NCBI GenBank assembly: GCA_048499435.1 | Contig: JASNZW010000002.1 | Location: 434,001 to 498,000 of the forward strand | From: DAOTWC01 sp048499435 | Lineage (GTDB): Bacteria > Chloroflexota > Anaerolineae > Aggregatilineales > Phototrophicaceae | Direction: 5' to 3' | DNA length: 64,000 bases | Notes under the pieces: model-generated | What the model was told of the DNA's origin: nothing | The model's input: the letters and a program-made list of their open reading frames with translations, nothing else | Databases searched by the model: none | Made by a program: the position numbers and the translations under genes | Part shown: positions 24,151-31,899 of the stretch, in pieces | Layout of the letters: each line of letters opens with the position of its first letter | Numbering within the stretch: position 1 is the stretch's first letter

Positions 24151-25851
24151 ATGCTCTCTGATCTGGCAATTGCACAGAAGGCATCGCTTCGGCACGTTCA
24201 CGAAATCGCGGACATGATGGGGCTTGACGCCGACGACCTGGATATCTTCGGCACGCCCTACGTGGCGAAGCTGCGCCTTGAGGTGCTTGATAAGCTGAAG
24301 GACCGCCCCAACGCGCGCTACATTGACGTAACCGCCATCACGCCGACGCCGCTGGGCGAAGGCAAGACGACGGTCACTGTTGGCTTGGGGCAGGCCATGA
24401 AACACATCGGCAAGCGGGCGGTGGTCGCGCTGCGCCAGCCGTCGCAGGGGCCGACCTTCGGCATCAAGGGTGGCGCGGCGGGCGGCGGCTACGCCCAGTT
24501 AGTGCCGATGGAGACGTTCAACCTGCACCTGACGGGCGATATCCACGCCGTCAGCGCGGCCAATAACCTGCTGGCGGCCATGATTGACAACCGCCTGATG
24601 CGCGGCAACCCGCTGAACATTGACGCCGACAGCATCACCTGGAAGCGCGTGCTGGACGTGAACGACCGCGCCCTGCGCCGCATCGTCATCGGGCTGGGCG
24701 GCAAGCTGGAAGGCGGCGTGATCCGTGAGACCGGCTTCGATATCGCCGTTGCCAGCGAGGTGATGGCGATACTGGCGCTGGCGACGTCGCTGGAGGACCT
24801 GCGCGCGCGCTTCGGGCGCATCGTCATCGGCCTGACCAACGACAAGAAGCCGGTGACGGCGGAGCAGATCGGCGCGGCGGGCGCGATGACCGTGCTGATG
24901 AAGGACGCGCTGCGGCCCAACCTGCTGCAAACGCTGGAGAACACGCCCGCGCTGGTCCATGCCGGGCCGTTCGCCAACATCGCGCACGGCAACAGCAGCG
25001 TGCTGGCGGACCTTATCGGCATCAAGTGCGGCGACTATCTGATCACCGAATCCGGCTTCGGCGCGGACATCGGCGCGGAGAAGTTCTTCAACGTCAAGTG
25101 CCGCTACAGCGGGCTAAAGCCGGACGCCGCCGTGCTGGTGGTGACGGTGCGGGCGCTGAAGGCGCACAGCGGCAGCTACCGGGTGGTGGCGGGCAAGCCG
25201 CTGCCGCCAGAGATGCTGGAGTGCCGCCCGGCGGATGTCGAAAAGGGCATGGCCAACATGATCAAGCAGATCGAGAACCTGGCGCTGCACGGCGTGACGC
25301 CAGTGGTCGCCATCAACGTGTTCGACACCGACCACCCGGAGGAAATCGAAGTTATCCGGCGGGCGGCGGTTGAGGCCGGCGCGCTGGGCGCGGCGGCGTC
25401 GCGCCACCACGCGCTGGGCGGCGCAGGGGCGACTGAGCTGGCGGAGATGGTCGTCAGCGCGGCGGAGACGCCGAACAGGTTTAAGTTCCTCTACGACCTG
25501 GACCAGCCGATCAAAACCAAGATCGAAACCATTGCCACGAAAATCTACGGCGCGGAGAGCGTGCGCTATGAGCCGCTGGCCGAGCGCCAGATCCGCGATT
25601 ACGAGGCCAACGGCTTCGGCAATCTGCCGATCTGCATGGCGAAAACGCACCTCAGCCTGAGCCATGACCCCAGCCTGAAAGGTGCGCCGAAGGGTTTCAT
25701 CCTGCCGATCGCAGAGGCGCGCGCCAGCGTGGGCGCGGGCTTTATCTACCCGCTGTGCGGCGACATGCGCACCATGCCCGGCCTGCCGGAACACCCGGCT
25801 GCCGAGCAGGTGGACGTTGACGAGGACGGCAATATCGTCGGGCTGTTCTAA
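24151..25851 (+). CDS. fhs: Formate-tetrahydrofolate ligase
   Basis: The enzyme makes 10-formyl-tetrahydrofolate from formate, ATP and tetrahydrofolate, feeding one-carbon metabolism or the methyl branch of acetogenesis. The 566-residue length is normal. The nucleotide-binding TPLGEGKTT lies at about residues 66-74, followed by GQAMKHIGKRAVVALRQPSQ and GPTFGIKGGAAGGGYAQ. The C-terminus GDMRTMPGLPEHPA is the family signature. It stands alone between two paralogous MFS genes; the downstream one is only 6 bases away and convergent. AAAGG precedes the ATG. Confidence 0.97.
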   Translation: MLSDLAIAQKASLRHVHEIADMMGLDADDLDIFGTPYVAKLRLEVLDKLKDRPNARYIDVTAITPTPLGEGKTTVTVGLGQAMKHIGKRAVVALRQPSQGPTFGIKGGAAGGGYAQLVPMETFNLHLTGDIHAVSAANNLLAAMIDNRLMRGNPLNIDADSITWKRVLDVNDRALRRIVIGLGGKLEGGVIRETGFDIAVASEVMAILALATSLEDLRARFGRIVIGLTNDKKPVTAEQIGAAGAMTVLMKDALRPNLLQTLENTPALVHAGPFANIAHGNSSVLADLIGIKCGDYLITESGFGADIGAEKFFNVKCRYSGLKPDAAVLVVTVRALKAHSGSYRVVAGKPLPPEMLECRPADVEKGMANMIKQIENLALHGVTPVVAINVFDTDHPEEIEVIRRAAVEAGALGAAASRHHALGGAGATELAEMVVSAAETPNRFKFLYDLDQPIKTKIETIATKIYGAESVRYEPLAERQIRDYEANGFGNLPICMAKTHLSLSHDPSLKGAPKGFILPIAEARASVGAGFIYPLCGDMRTMPGLPEHPAAEQVDVDEDGNIVGLF

Positions 25852-25857
25852 GAGCGC

Positions 25858-27117
25858 CTATGACGAACGGCGGTAGGCGCGGCGCGAGTGCTGGGCGGTC
25901 ATGGCCCACAGCGTGTCCAGCCGGAGCACCGCGCCGCCCGCCCCCATCCGCAGCAGCGCGCCGACCAGCATCACGATCACCAGGCTCAGGCCGGCGTTCG
26001 CCAGGCTGCTGCCGATCAGCGGGCCGACGAACGCGGCCGCGTAGATCACCTGGTGATAGATGATGGTGTAATCCGTCATTTCAGACATGGGCACGTCGCG
26101 CGTGCTGCCGGTGTACACGCCGAACAGGCCGATAGTCGCCGCGGTCCACGACGTGCCGGAGAGCGCGGCCGCCGCCAGCGTGACAGGCAGGTTCTGCGCG
26201 CTGGCCAGGATGAGCGCCGCCAGCGCCGTGCCCAGCATGGAAAGGCCGACCATCGCGCGGCTGCCGATGCGCCGCGTGATGCTGTCTGTGAACACGGAAA
26301 TCACCGCCGCCGCCGCCAGTTCAGCGATGCCAAACAGCGCGACAAACCCCTCTGAGGCGTGCAGCGTCCGCACCAGATGCAGCGGCGTCACCGGGATAAG
26401 CGTGAAGAAGCCCAGGTGAATGACCAGCGCGATAATGATGGTGCGCTGGAAGGCGGGCTGGCGCAGCGGCTGCGCGCTGATGATGCGGCGTGGGACGGCT
26501 ACGCGCATCGCCGGGACGCGCACGCGCAGGACGTGAATCAGGCTCAGCAGCGCCGCCAGGAAAGCCGCCAGGAACATCACCTGATAGTTGACCGGGAAGG
26601 GGCTTTTCTCCAGCCACACGCCGAAAACCAGCGCCGCCGTGCCAATGGTGATGTTTGTATACAGTGACCGCTGGCTCAGCAGCCGCGTGAGGGTGTTTTC
26701 CGGCACGGCCTCGCGCATCATCACCAGGAACAGCGTCGTTGAAATGCCCTGCGGCAGCGCCGGCAGGGTGGCCGACATGATCAGCCACATCGGCTGCAGG
26801 TGCGGCGGGAACAGCGGCGTCAGCGCCGGCAGCAGGAAGGCCAGCCGCATCCCCAGCGCCGGCCAGAACAGCGCGTGGATTGAATCGGGGAAGCGCCGCC
26901 GCCACCAGGTGCTGAGCAGGTTCGAGCCAAGCAGCACGATAAACGGCAGCGCCGCCAGCCAGCCCAGGTCCAGCGGCGTCGCGCCCAGGCGAATAGCGTA
27001 AATGGAGAGAAAACGGCTGGTCGCCGCCATCGCTAAGCCGAACCACGCCGTGTCCATCACCAGGTGGTTGTAGTTCGCCCGCTCTACCGTCGGGGTTATT
27101 GTTTTGCTGGAAGCCAT
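25858..27117 (-). CDS. MFS transporter, paralogue of the gene at 22645-23901
   Basis: The 419-residue, 12-segment transporter opens with a short hydrophilic tail and NYNHLVMDTAWFGLAMAAT. Long stretches match its paralogue beyond fhs, for example NYQVMF and TWTAATIGLFG-like and VGPLIGSSLANAG. Both lie on the minus strand and flank fhs. Substrate unknown. A TGTGA-N6-TCACA box centres 77 bases upstream of its ATG. Confidence 0.87.
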   Translation of the reverse strand: MASSKTITPTVERANYNHLVMDTAWFGLAMAATSRFLSIYAIRLGATPLDLGWLAALPFIVLLGSNLLSTWWRRRFPDSIHALFWPALGMRLAFLLPALTPLFPPHLQPMWLIMSATLPALPQGISTTLFLVMMREAVPENTLTRLLSQRSLYTNITIGTAALVFGVWLEKSPFPVNYQVMFLAAFLAALLSLIHVLRVRVPAMRVAVPRRIISAQPLRQPAFQRTIIIALVIHLGFFTLIPVTPLHLVRTLHASEGFVALFGIAELAAAAVISVFTDSITRRIGSRAMVGLSMLGTALAALILASAQNLPVTLAAAALSGTSWTAATIGLFGVYTGSTRDVPMSEMTDYTIIYHQVIYAAAFVGPLIGSSLANAGLSLVIVMLVGALLRMGAGGAVLRLDTLWAMTAQHSRRAYRRSS

Positions 27118-27439
27118 ATCTACGCGCTACCCTCTGCCGGCGCTGCCGGCACGCACACAAACAGCACGGGCCACCAGAACATACAATGTGACCCGCCTCA
27201 CAAATCACAACCAACTCTTCAAACGCGCAGTTGGCTGGCACAAAAAGCTGTATCCGATTGTCGAGAATTTATATAGCTTATGTCGAATCATAGCACTATT
27301 TTTGTGTTTGTCAGCACCCAGGAGTCCACTTCAGACCACCGAATGCCTGACGTTAGGCGGGCGGCGGGCGCTGGACGGGCGCGGGGGCGGCGGCTACAAT
27401 GGCGTTGGCGCGCTGCGCCCCACAGCACAAAGGAACCGC
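27118..27439. other. 322-base gap between divergent MFS and aminotransferase genes
   Basis: No gene was seen here. It holds a perfect TGTGA-N6-TCACA (27187-27202), an inverted repeat CCAACT/AGTTGG (27211-27234), an AT-rich stretch with TATATA (27270-27275) that may be a promoter, and a near-palindrome GCCTGACGTTAGGC (27344-27357). Confidence 0.6.
27187..27202. promoter_or_regulatory. Crp-type box TGTGA-N6-TCACA
   Basis: TGTGA CCCGCC TCACA is a perfect Crp-family palindrome. It has the same half-sites as the nosZ box at 50206-50221. It could act on the divergent MFS gene, the aminotransferase gene or both. Confidence 0.5.
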
Positions 27440-28264
27440 ATGTCCCCCTGCCTGATTCGCACCCTCACACCTGACGCGCTGGAACCCGCCGCCTACACAG
27501 CGGACTCGCTGGCCGGCGCGCTGGCGCACGAGCCGGACGGCATCTACACCGTTGCCAGCACTTTCGGGCGCACCCAGGTGCTCAAGCTGGACGCGCACCT
27601 GGACCGCCTGGAGGACTCAGCGCGGCGCGAGGGTATCGCGCTGCGGCTGGACCGCGCGCGGCTGCGGGCGGCGCTGCGCCAGATGATTGTCGAGGCGGGC
27701 TACAGCGCGGCGCGCTTCCGCGTCACCGTGCCGCGCGCGCAGCCAGACCGGCTGTTTCTCGCGATTGAGCCGTTCAGCCCGCCGGGGCCAGAGATCGTCG
27801 CGCGCGGCGTGCGCTGCGCGTCAGCGGCGGGGATGGCGCGGCGCAACCCGGCGGCCAAGACAAGCGACTGGGCGCACGACCGCGGCCGGGCGGCGCTGCC
27901 GCCGGGCGTCTATGAAGGGCTGCTGTTAGACAGCTCCGGCGCGATTTTAGAGGGCTTCACCAGCAACTTCTACGCCGTGCTTGACGGCGAACTGCGCACC
28001 GCCGGGGCGGGCGTGCTGCCGGGCGTGGCGCAGCAGATTGTGTTCGAGGTCGCGCCGGCGGTGCTGCCGCTGCGCCGCCAGGCTGTGCGCCTGGCGGATG
28101 TGCCGCGCCTGGCCGAGGCGTTTCTCACCAGCAGCAGCCGGGGGGTGATCCCGATTGTGGAGATTGACGGCCAGCGCGTCGGCAGCGGCGCGCCGGGGCC
28201 GCACACGCTGGCCGTCCGCGCCCGCTACGACGCCTGGGTAGCGGCGCACCTGGAGGAACTGTAG
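27440..28264 (+). CDS. Class IV aminotransferase (branched-chain aminotransferase / aminodeoxychorismate lyase family)
   Basis: The 274-residue PLP enzyme of fold type IV has the PLP lysine in NPAAKTSDW (near residue 139) and the phosphate-binding segments LLLDSSGAILEGFTSNFY and AGVLPGVAQQIV. The C-terminus EAFLTSSSRGVIPIVEIDG is typical of the family. It may be a branched-chain or D-amino acid aminotransferase or an aminodeoxychorismate lyase; the length and pattern do not separate these. I chose the ATG at 27440, preceded by AAAGGAAC. The frame is open further upstream but that part is low-GC intergenic DNA. Confidence 0.88.
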   Translation: MSPCLIRTLTPDALEPAAYTADSLAGALAHEPDGIYTVASTFGRTQVLKLDAHLDRLEDSARREGIALRLDRARLRAALRQMIVEAGYSAARFRVTVPRAQPDRLFLAIEPFSPPGPEIVARGVRCASAAGMARRNPAAKTSDWAHDRGRAALPPGVYEGLLLDSSGAILEGFTSNFYAVLDGELRTAGAGVLPGVAQQIVFEVAPAVLPLRRQAVRLADVPRLAEAFLTSSSRGVIPIVEIDGQRVGSGAPGPHTLAVRARYDAWVAAHLEEL

Positions 28265-28269
28265 CGCCG

Positions 28270-29184
28270 TCAGTCCAGCGGCGCTTTGAAGTCGTAGATG
28301 CCGTCGCGGATCGCCCAGCGCCGCCCGCTGGCGCGGCTGATGAGCGTGTCGCCTTCGGCCACCAGCGGCGCGCCTGTCTCCGGGCAGGCGAAGATTGATT
28401 CAGCGGCCAGGTTGTCGCTGGCGTCGGGCCGGCTGGCGCGCGCGCGTATGAAAACGCTGGGCGTGTAGATCAGCCCTGTGCGCTGAAACAGGCTGTCGAG
28501 CTGCACCAGCGCGCCGGTCGGCAGCGCGGCCTTGAGCGCGCTGAGGCGGAAGAACGACACCGGCAGCCGCTGTTCTTCGGCGAAGCCGGCGGCGCGCAGG
28601 CTGCGCTGGATGTACGCCGGGTGAAAATCGAAATTCAGCTCCACGAACTCCACCGGGGCTTCGTCAAGCGGGTTCCACGCCTGGCGGCGGAGGGCGTAGC
28701 GCAGCAGCGCTTTTACGTTGCGCTTGTTGGCGTACTCCAGAATAAAGACGCCGTCAGGGGCCAGCGCGCGCGCCACCTGCGCCAGCGCCGCCGGCACGTC
28801 CGCCATGTGGTGCAGCACGCGGATCATGGTGGCGGCGTCGAACACGCCGGGGCGAAACGGCATGGTGTAGACATCGGCGGCCACGTACACGAAGCGGCCA
28901 GAGCGCCCCAGCCGTTCCTGCGCTTCCTGCAGCAGCGACAGCGAGTAATCAAGCAGCACCACCTGGTCAAACGCCCGGTATTCGCTGGTCAGCCGCCCGA
29001 AGCCCGCGCCGATCTCCAGCAGGCGCTGGCCGCCCGGCGGCAGCAGCCGCCGCAGCGCGATGCGCTCGACGCGGTCCTCGTAATCGCGGCCTTTGTTTTC
29101 CCAGAATTCGGTGCGGTAATTCGACCCTTCATAGTCGCAGATGCGGGGCTGGTAATCTGGTTTAGTCATGGCGCTGCGCTTCAC
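28270..29184 (-). CDS. SAM-dependent methyltransferase with C-terminal Trm112-like segment
   Basis: The 304-residue class I methyltransferase has motif I LLEIGAGFGRLT near residues 55-66, DVYTMPFRPGVFDAATMIRV near 100-120 and a motif-III-like FILEYANKRN. The C-terminal CPETGAPLVAEGDTLISR and WAIRDGIYDF resemble the Trm112/DUF343 fold often attached to methyltransferases of lipid or quinone pathways. The substrate is not known. The GTG at 29184 has a good AAGGTGA upstream; an ATG five codons in (29169) is the alternative. It is convergent with the aminotransferase, 5 bases away. Confidence 0.87.
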   Translation of the reverse strand: MKRSAMTKPDYQPRICDYEGSNYRTEFWENKGRDYEDRVERIALRRLLPPGGQRLLEIGAGFGRLTSEYRAFDQVVLLDYSLSLLQEAQERLGRSGRFVYVAADVYTMPFRPGVFDAATMIRVLHHMADVPAALAQVARALAPDGVFILEYANKRNVKALLRYALRRQAWNPLDEAPVEFVELNFDFHPAYIQRSLRAAGFAEEQRLPVSFFRLSALKAALPTGALVQLDSLFQRTGLIYTPSVFIRARASRPDASDNLAAESIFACPETGAPLVAEGDTLISRASGRRWAIRDGIYDFKAPLD

Positions 29185-29242
29185 TTTGTCACCTTGCGCT
29201 TGCAGGCGGTTGAGCCAATCTTACAGGGTGAGGCGGCGGGTT

Positions 29243-30244
29243 TCAACCGCCGCCCGGCTGCGCCGTCGGCACGATGCCCAGGTCGGCGGCTGGCGGCGGC
29301 GCGGCCAGCGCGGGCGGGCTGCTGACGGGCGCTGTCTGGACGGCGAACCCGCCGCGCAGCGCCGCGATGTAGCTGCTCAGTGTGCCGTCGTAAAACTGCG
29401 GCGGGATGTAGCGGCTTTCCATTTCCTGGCGCGCGCGCGCGTTGATGGCGGCAGCGCCGCCCTCGGCGCGCACCTCTGGCCGCACCTGGTCGTCCAGCGC
29501 CGGCACGCCCCCCTCGACCACGATGCCAGTCGCCACCGGGCGGTTAGGCAGCGGCCAGGGCTGGTCAAACATGGCGTAATTCAGGCCCGCCGTCTGCGAG
29601 AAGCCGGCCCAGGGGTTAGGGGCGTCCGCCGGCTGCTGCATCAGGTCCGGCGGGTTGCCCGCCAGCAGCGCGCCCACCAGCGCCGGCACTTCGCCAAAGT
29701 TATCGGGCAGGTTATCGAGGCCGCGCACAAACGGCTCGAACAGCAGGCGCAGGCTTTCGGCCACGTCGTGAAGCTGCGTCCCCTGCAGCGGGATAACGGC
29801 GCGCACGTCCAGCGCGACATCCAGTTCTTCGTTGATCGGCACGTCCAGGTCAAGGCTGACGGGAAGCTGCAGGCCAGCGGGCAGCGTCAGCCGCACCTGG
29901 GCGGAGGCCCCGTAAGCGTTCAGGCCGGGCAGGTCAATGCTGGCGCTCACATTAAGCGGGACCGGCGCGGTCAGCACGACAGTCGTATCGGCTGCCAGCG
30001 GCACGTTCAGCACCACCGGGATGCGGTCGCGCACGGGGATCGTCCAGTCAATCGTCGCCTGGTCCAGGCCGACAAAGCTGCGGTGCAGCCCGCCGACCAG
30101 CGGCTCAGCGATATTGGCTTTGATGTCGAAGATCAGCAGCAGCAGGGCCGCCACCACGACAACCAGCACCACATTGACGATGAACGAAAAGATGACCATG
30201 AAGCGCCACAGCCAGCGCCGCAGCCGGAAGAAAAACGTGCCCAT
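29243..30244 (-). CDS. Membrane-anchored protein of unknown function, 333 residues
   Basis: One N-terminal membrane anchor (about residues 14-38, with FIVNVVLVVVVAALLLLIF) is followed by a long external region. This is rich in short hydrophobic beta-type repeats such as IPVVLNVPLAADTTVVLTAPVPL (in two parts) and the chain PLNVSASIDLPGL, which may form a lipid- or polymer-binding beta structure. It has no catalytic motif. I chose the ATG at 30244, preceded by AAGGAG. It lies 58 bases upstream of the methyltransferase gene on the same strand. Confidence 0.75.
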   Translation of the reverse strand: MGTFFFRLRRWLWRFMVIFSFIVNVVLVVVVAALLLLIFDIKANIAEPLVGGLHRSFVGLDQATIDWTIPVRDRIPVVLNVPLAADTTVVLTAPVPLNVSASIDLPGLNAYGASAQVRLTLPAGLQLPVSLDLDVPINEELDVALDVRAVIPLQGTQLHDVAESLRLLFEPFVRGLDNLPDNFGEVPALVGALLAGNPPDLMQQPADAPNPWAGFSQTAGLNYAMFDQPWPLPNRPVATGIVVEGGVPALDDQVRPEVRAEGGAAAINARARQEMESRYIPPQFYDGTLSSYIAALRGGFAVQTAPVSSPPALAAPPPAADLGIVPTAQPGGG

Positions 30245-30355
30245 CGCCAACTCCTTGCCCCCACAGGACGCGCCCATTCTCACTATACAACAGGGACTCA
30301 GCGGCGGCAACTCAGGTTTTTAACCGAAAACAAACAACTGCGGCGGGGGCCACAG

Positions 30356-30389
30356 CCCCCCGGCTGGCGGCCACAGCGCCAGCGGGGGG
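30356..30389 (-). terminator. Strong hairpin downstream of metK
   Basis: On the minus strand CCCCCC-G-CTGGCG pairs with CGCCAG-C-CGGGGGG around CTGTGGC. The T-rich TTGTTTGTTTT comes some 15 bases later, so termination is likely but the shape is not canonical. Confidence 0.5.
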
Positions 30390-30407
30390 CCGGGGATGCT
30401 GAGGGGG

Positions 30408-31625
30408 TTACAGGCCGGCTTCGGCGCGCAGCAGCGCGGCTTTGTCGGTGCGCTCCCAGGGTACATCCAGGTCGTCGCGCCCGAAGTGACCGTAGGCCGC
30501 CACCTGCTTGAAGATGGGCCGGCGCAGGTTGAGGTCGCGGATGATGGCCGCCGGGCGCAGGTCGAAGTGCTGGCGGATCAGCGCCTCGATCTGTTCTTCG
30601 GGGACCACGTTCGTGCCGAACGTCTCGACAGCCACCGATGTCGGCTGGGAGACGCCGATCGCATACGACACCTGAAGCTCGAAACGCGCCGCCAGCCCGG
30701 CGGCCACCACGTTCTTGGCCACGTAGCGCGCCATATACGCCGCGCTGCGGTCCACTTTGGTGGCGTCCTTGCCAGAGAACGCGCCGCCGCCGTGCCGCGC
30801 CACGCCGCCGTAAGTGTCCACGATGATCTTGCGGCCGGTCAGGCCGGCGTCGCCCAGCGGGCCGCCGGTGACGAAGCGGCCGGTCGGGTTGATGAAGAAG
30901 CGCGTTTTGTCGTCCAGCAGCTTGTCGGGCGCGATCGGCAGGATGATGTGCTCAATCACCTGCTCGCGGATCTCTTTCTGCGTGATGTCGGGGGCGTGCT
31001 GCGTCGAGATGACGATGGTGTCAATGCGCTTGGGCCTGCCGTAGGCGTACTCGACCGTCACCTGGCTCTTGCCGTCCGGGCGCAGCCAGGGCAGCTCGCC
31101 GCTTTTGCGCGCCTCGGCCAGCCGCCGCGTGAAGCGGTGCGACAGCGAGATCGTCAGCGGCATCAGCTCTGGCGTTTCGTCGCAGGCGAAGCCGATCATC
31201 ATGCCCTGGTCGCCCGCGCCGATGGCGTTGATGGCTTCGTCCGCGGTTTGCCCTTCGCGCACCTCCAGCGCCTGGTCAACGCCCTGGGCGATGTCCGGCG
31301 ACTGTTCCTTGATGGAGACGATCACGCCGCAGGTTTCGGCGTCGAACCCGAATTTGCCGCGCGTGTAGCCGATGTCGTGCACCGTTTCACGCACCAGCTT
31401 CTCGATGTCCACATAAGCTGTGGTTGTGATCTCGCCCATCACGACCACCAGGCCGGTCGTGGTGGCAACTTCGCAGGCCACCCGCGCGAACGGGTCCTTT
31501 TCCACGATCGCGTCCAGGATGGCGTCCGAAATCTGGTCGCACATCTTGTCCGGGTGGCCTTCAGATACCGATTCCGAGGTGAAGTAGTAGCGGGGGGAAG
31601 TCATGAAAGTCAGGTTGTTGGTCAC
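30408..31625 (-). CDS. metK: S-adenosylmethionine synthetase
   Basis: The enzyme makes SAM from methionine and ATP. The protein starts with FTSESVSEGHPDKMCDQISD, the family's ATP-site signature. Other conserved parts are GAGDQGMMIGFACDETPELMP (in two parts), the GGGAFSGKDATKVDRSAAY phosphate loop and the C-terminal AYGHFGR. At 405 residues it has normal length. I prefer the GTG at 31625 because AAGGAG lies ten bases upstream; the ATG at 31604 is the alternative and has no ribosome-binding site. Expression is almost certainly controlled by the SAM-I riboswitch just upstream. Confidence 0.97.
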   Translation of the reverse strand: MTNNLTFMTSPRYYFTSESVSEGHPDKMCDQISDAILDAIVEKDPFARVACEVATTTGLVVVMGEITTTAYVDIEKLVRETVHDIGYTRGKFGFDAETCGVIVSIKEQSPDIAQGVDQALEVREGQTADEAINAIGAGDQGMMIGFACDETPELMPLTISLSHRFTRRLAEARKSGELPWLRPDGKSQVTVEYAYGRPKRIDTIVISTQHAPDITQKEIREQVIEHIILPIAPDKLLDDKTRFFINPTGRFVTGGPLGDAGLTGRKIIVDTYGGVARHGGGAFSGKDATKVDRSAAYMARYVAKNVVAAGLAARFELQVSYAIGVSQPTSVAVETFGTNVVPEEQIEALIRQHFDLRPAAIIRDLNLRRPIFKQVAAYGHFGRDDLDVPWERTDKAALLRAEAGL

Positions 31626-31666
31626 AGGTACAGCGCTCCTTACGTGTGTCGCAGCACAAACATAAA

Positions 31667-31688
31667 CGCCTCTCCGGTAAGAGAGGCG
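31667..31688 (-). terminator. Riboswitch-controlled terminator hairpin before metK
   Basis: On the minus strand CGCCTCTC pairs with GAGAGGCG around TTACCG, and TTTATGTTT follows. It lies between the SAM-I aptamer and the metK ribosome-binding site, where an expression-platform terminator is expected. Confidence 0.75.
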
Positions 31689-31711
31689 CGCTTAGCCTGG
31701 ACACATCGCTG

Positions 31712-31813
31712 CTCATCTTCCAGAGATGGACTCTGCCGGACTTGGCACCGTCCCGATGCTTCGGGGGTTGCCGCGGTTTCGACGGGCCGGTTCCCTCCAC
31801 CGCTCTTGATGAG
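31712..31813 (-). promoter_or_regulatory. SAM-I (S-box) riboswitch
   Basis: On the minus strand the aptamer opens with CTCATCAAGAGCGGTGGAGG. It continues through ACCGGCCC, GAAACCGCGGCAACC, GGTGCCAAGTCCGGCAGA and closes with GATGAG, which pairs with the opening CTCATC as P1. These are the hallmark S-box blocks. Known S-box riboswitches switch metK off when SAM is plentiful; the terminator at 31667-31688 fits transcription attenuation. Confidence 0.95.
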
Positions 31814-31832
31814 TGCCGTTAGGCACTTGTTG

Positions 31833-31860
31833 GTTGTAGGACCAGCGTAGCACACTTCAA
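31833..31860 (-). promoter_or_regulatory. Promoter of the metK leader
   Basis: On the minus strand TTGAAG (31855-31860) and TACAAC (31833-31838) are separated by 16 bases. A start near 31826 lies just before the riboswitch. Confidence 0.5.
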
Positions 31861-31899
31861 GCGGTAAAGCAACGGCGGATTGGCGCGGCGGCCGCCGCC

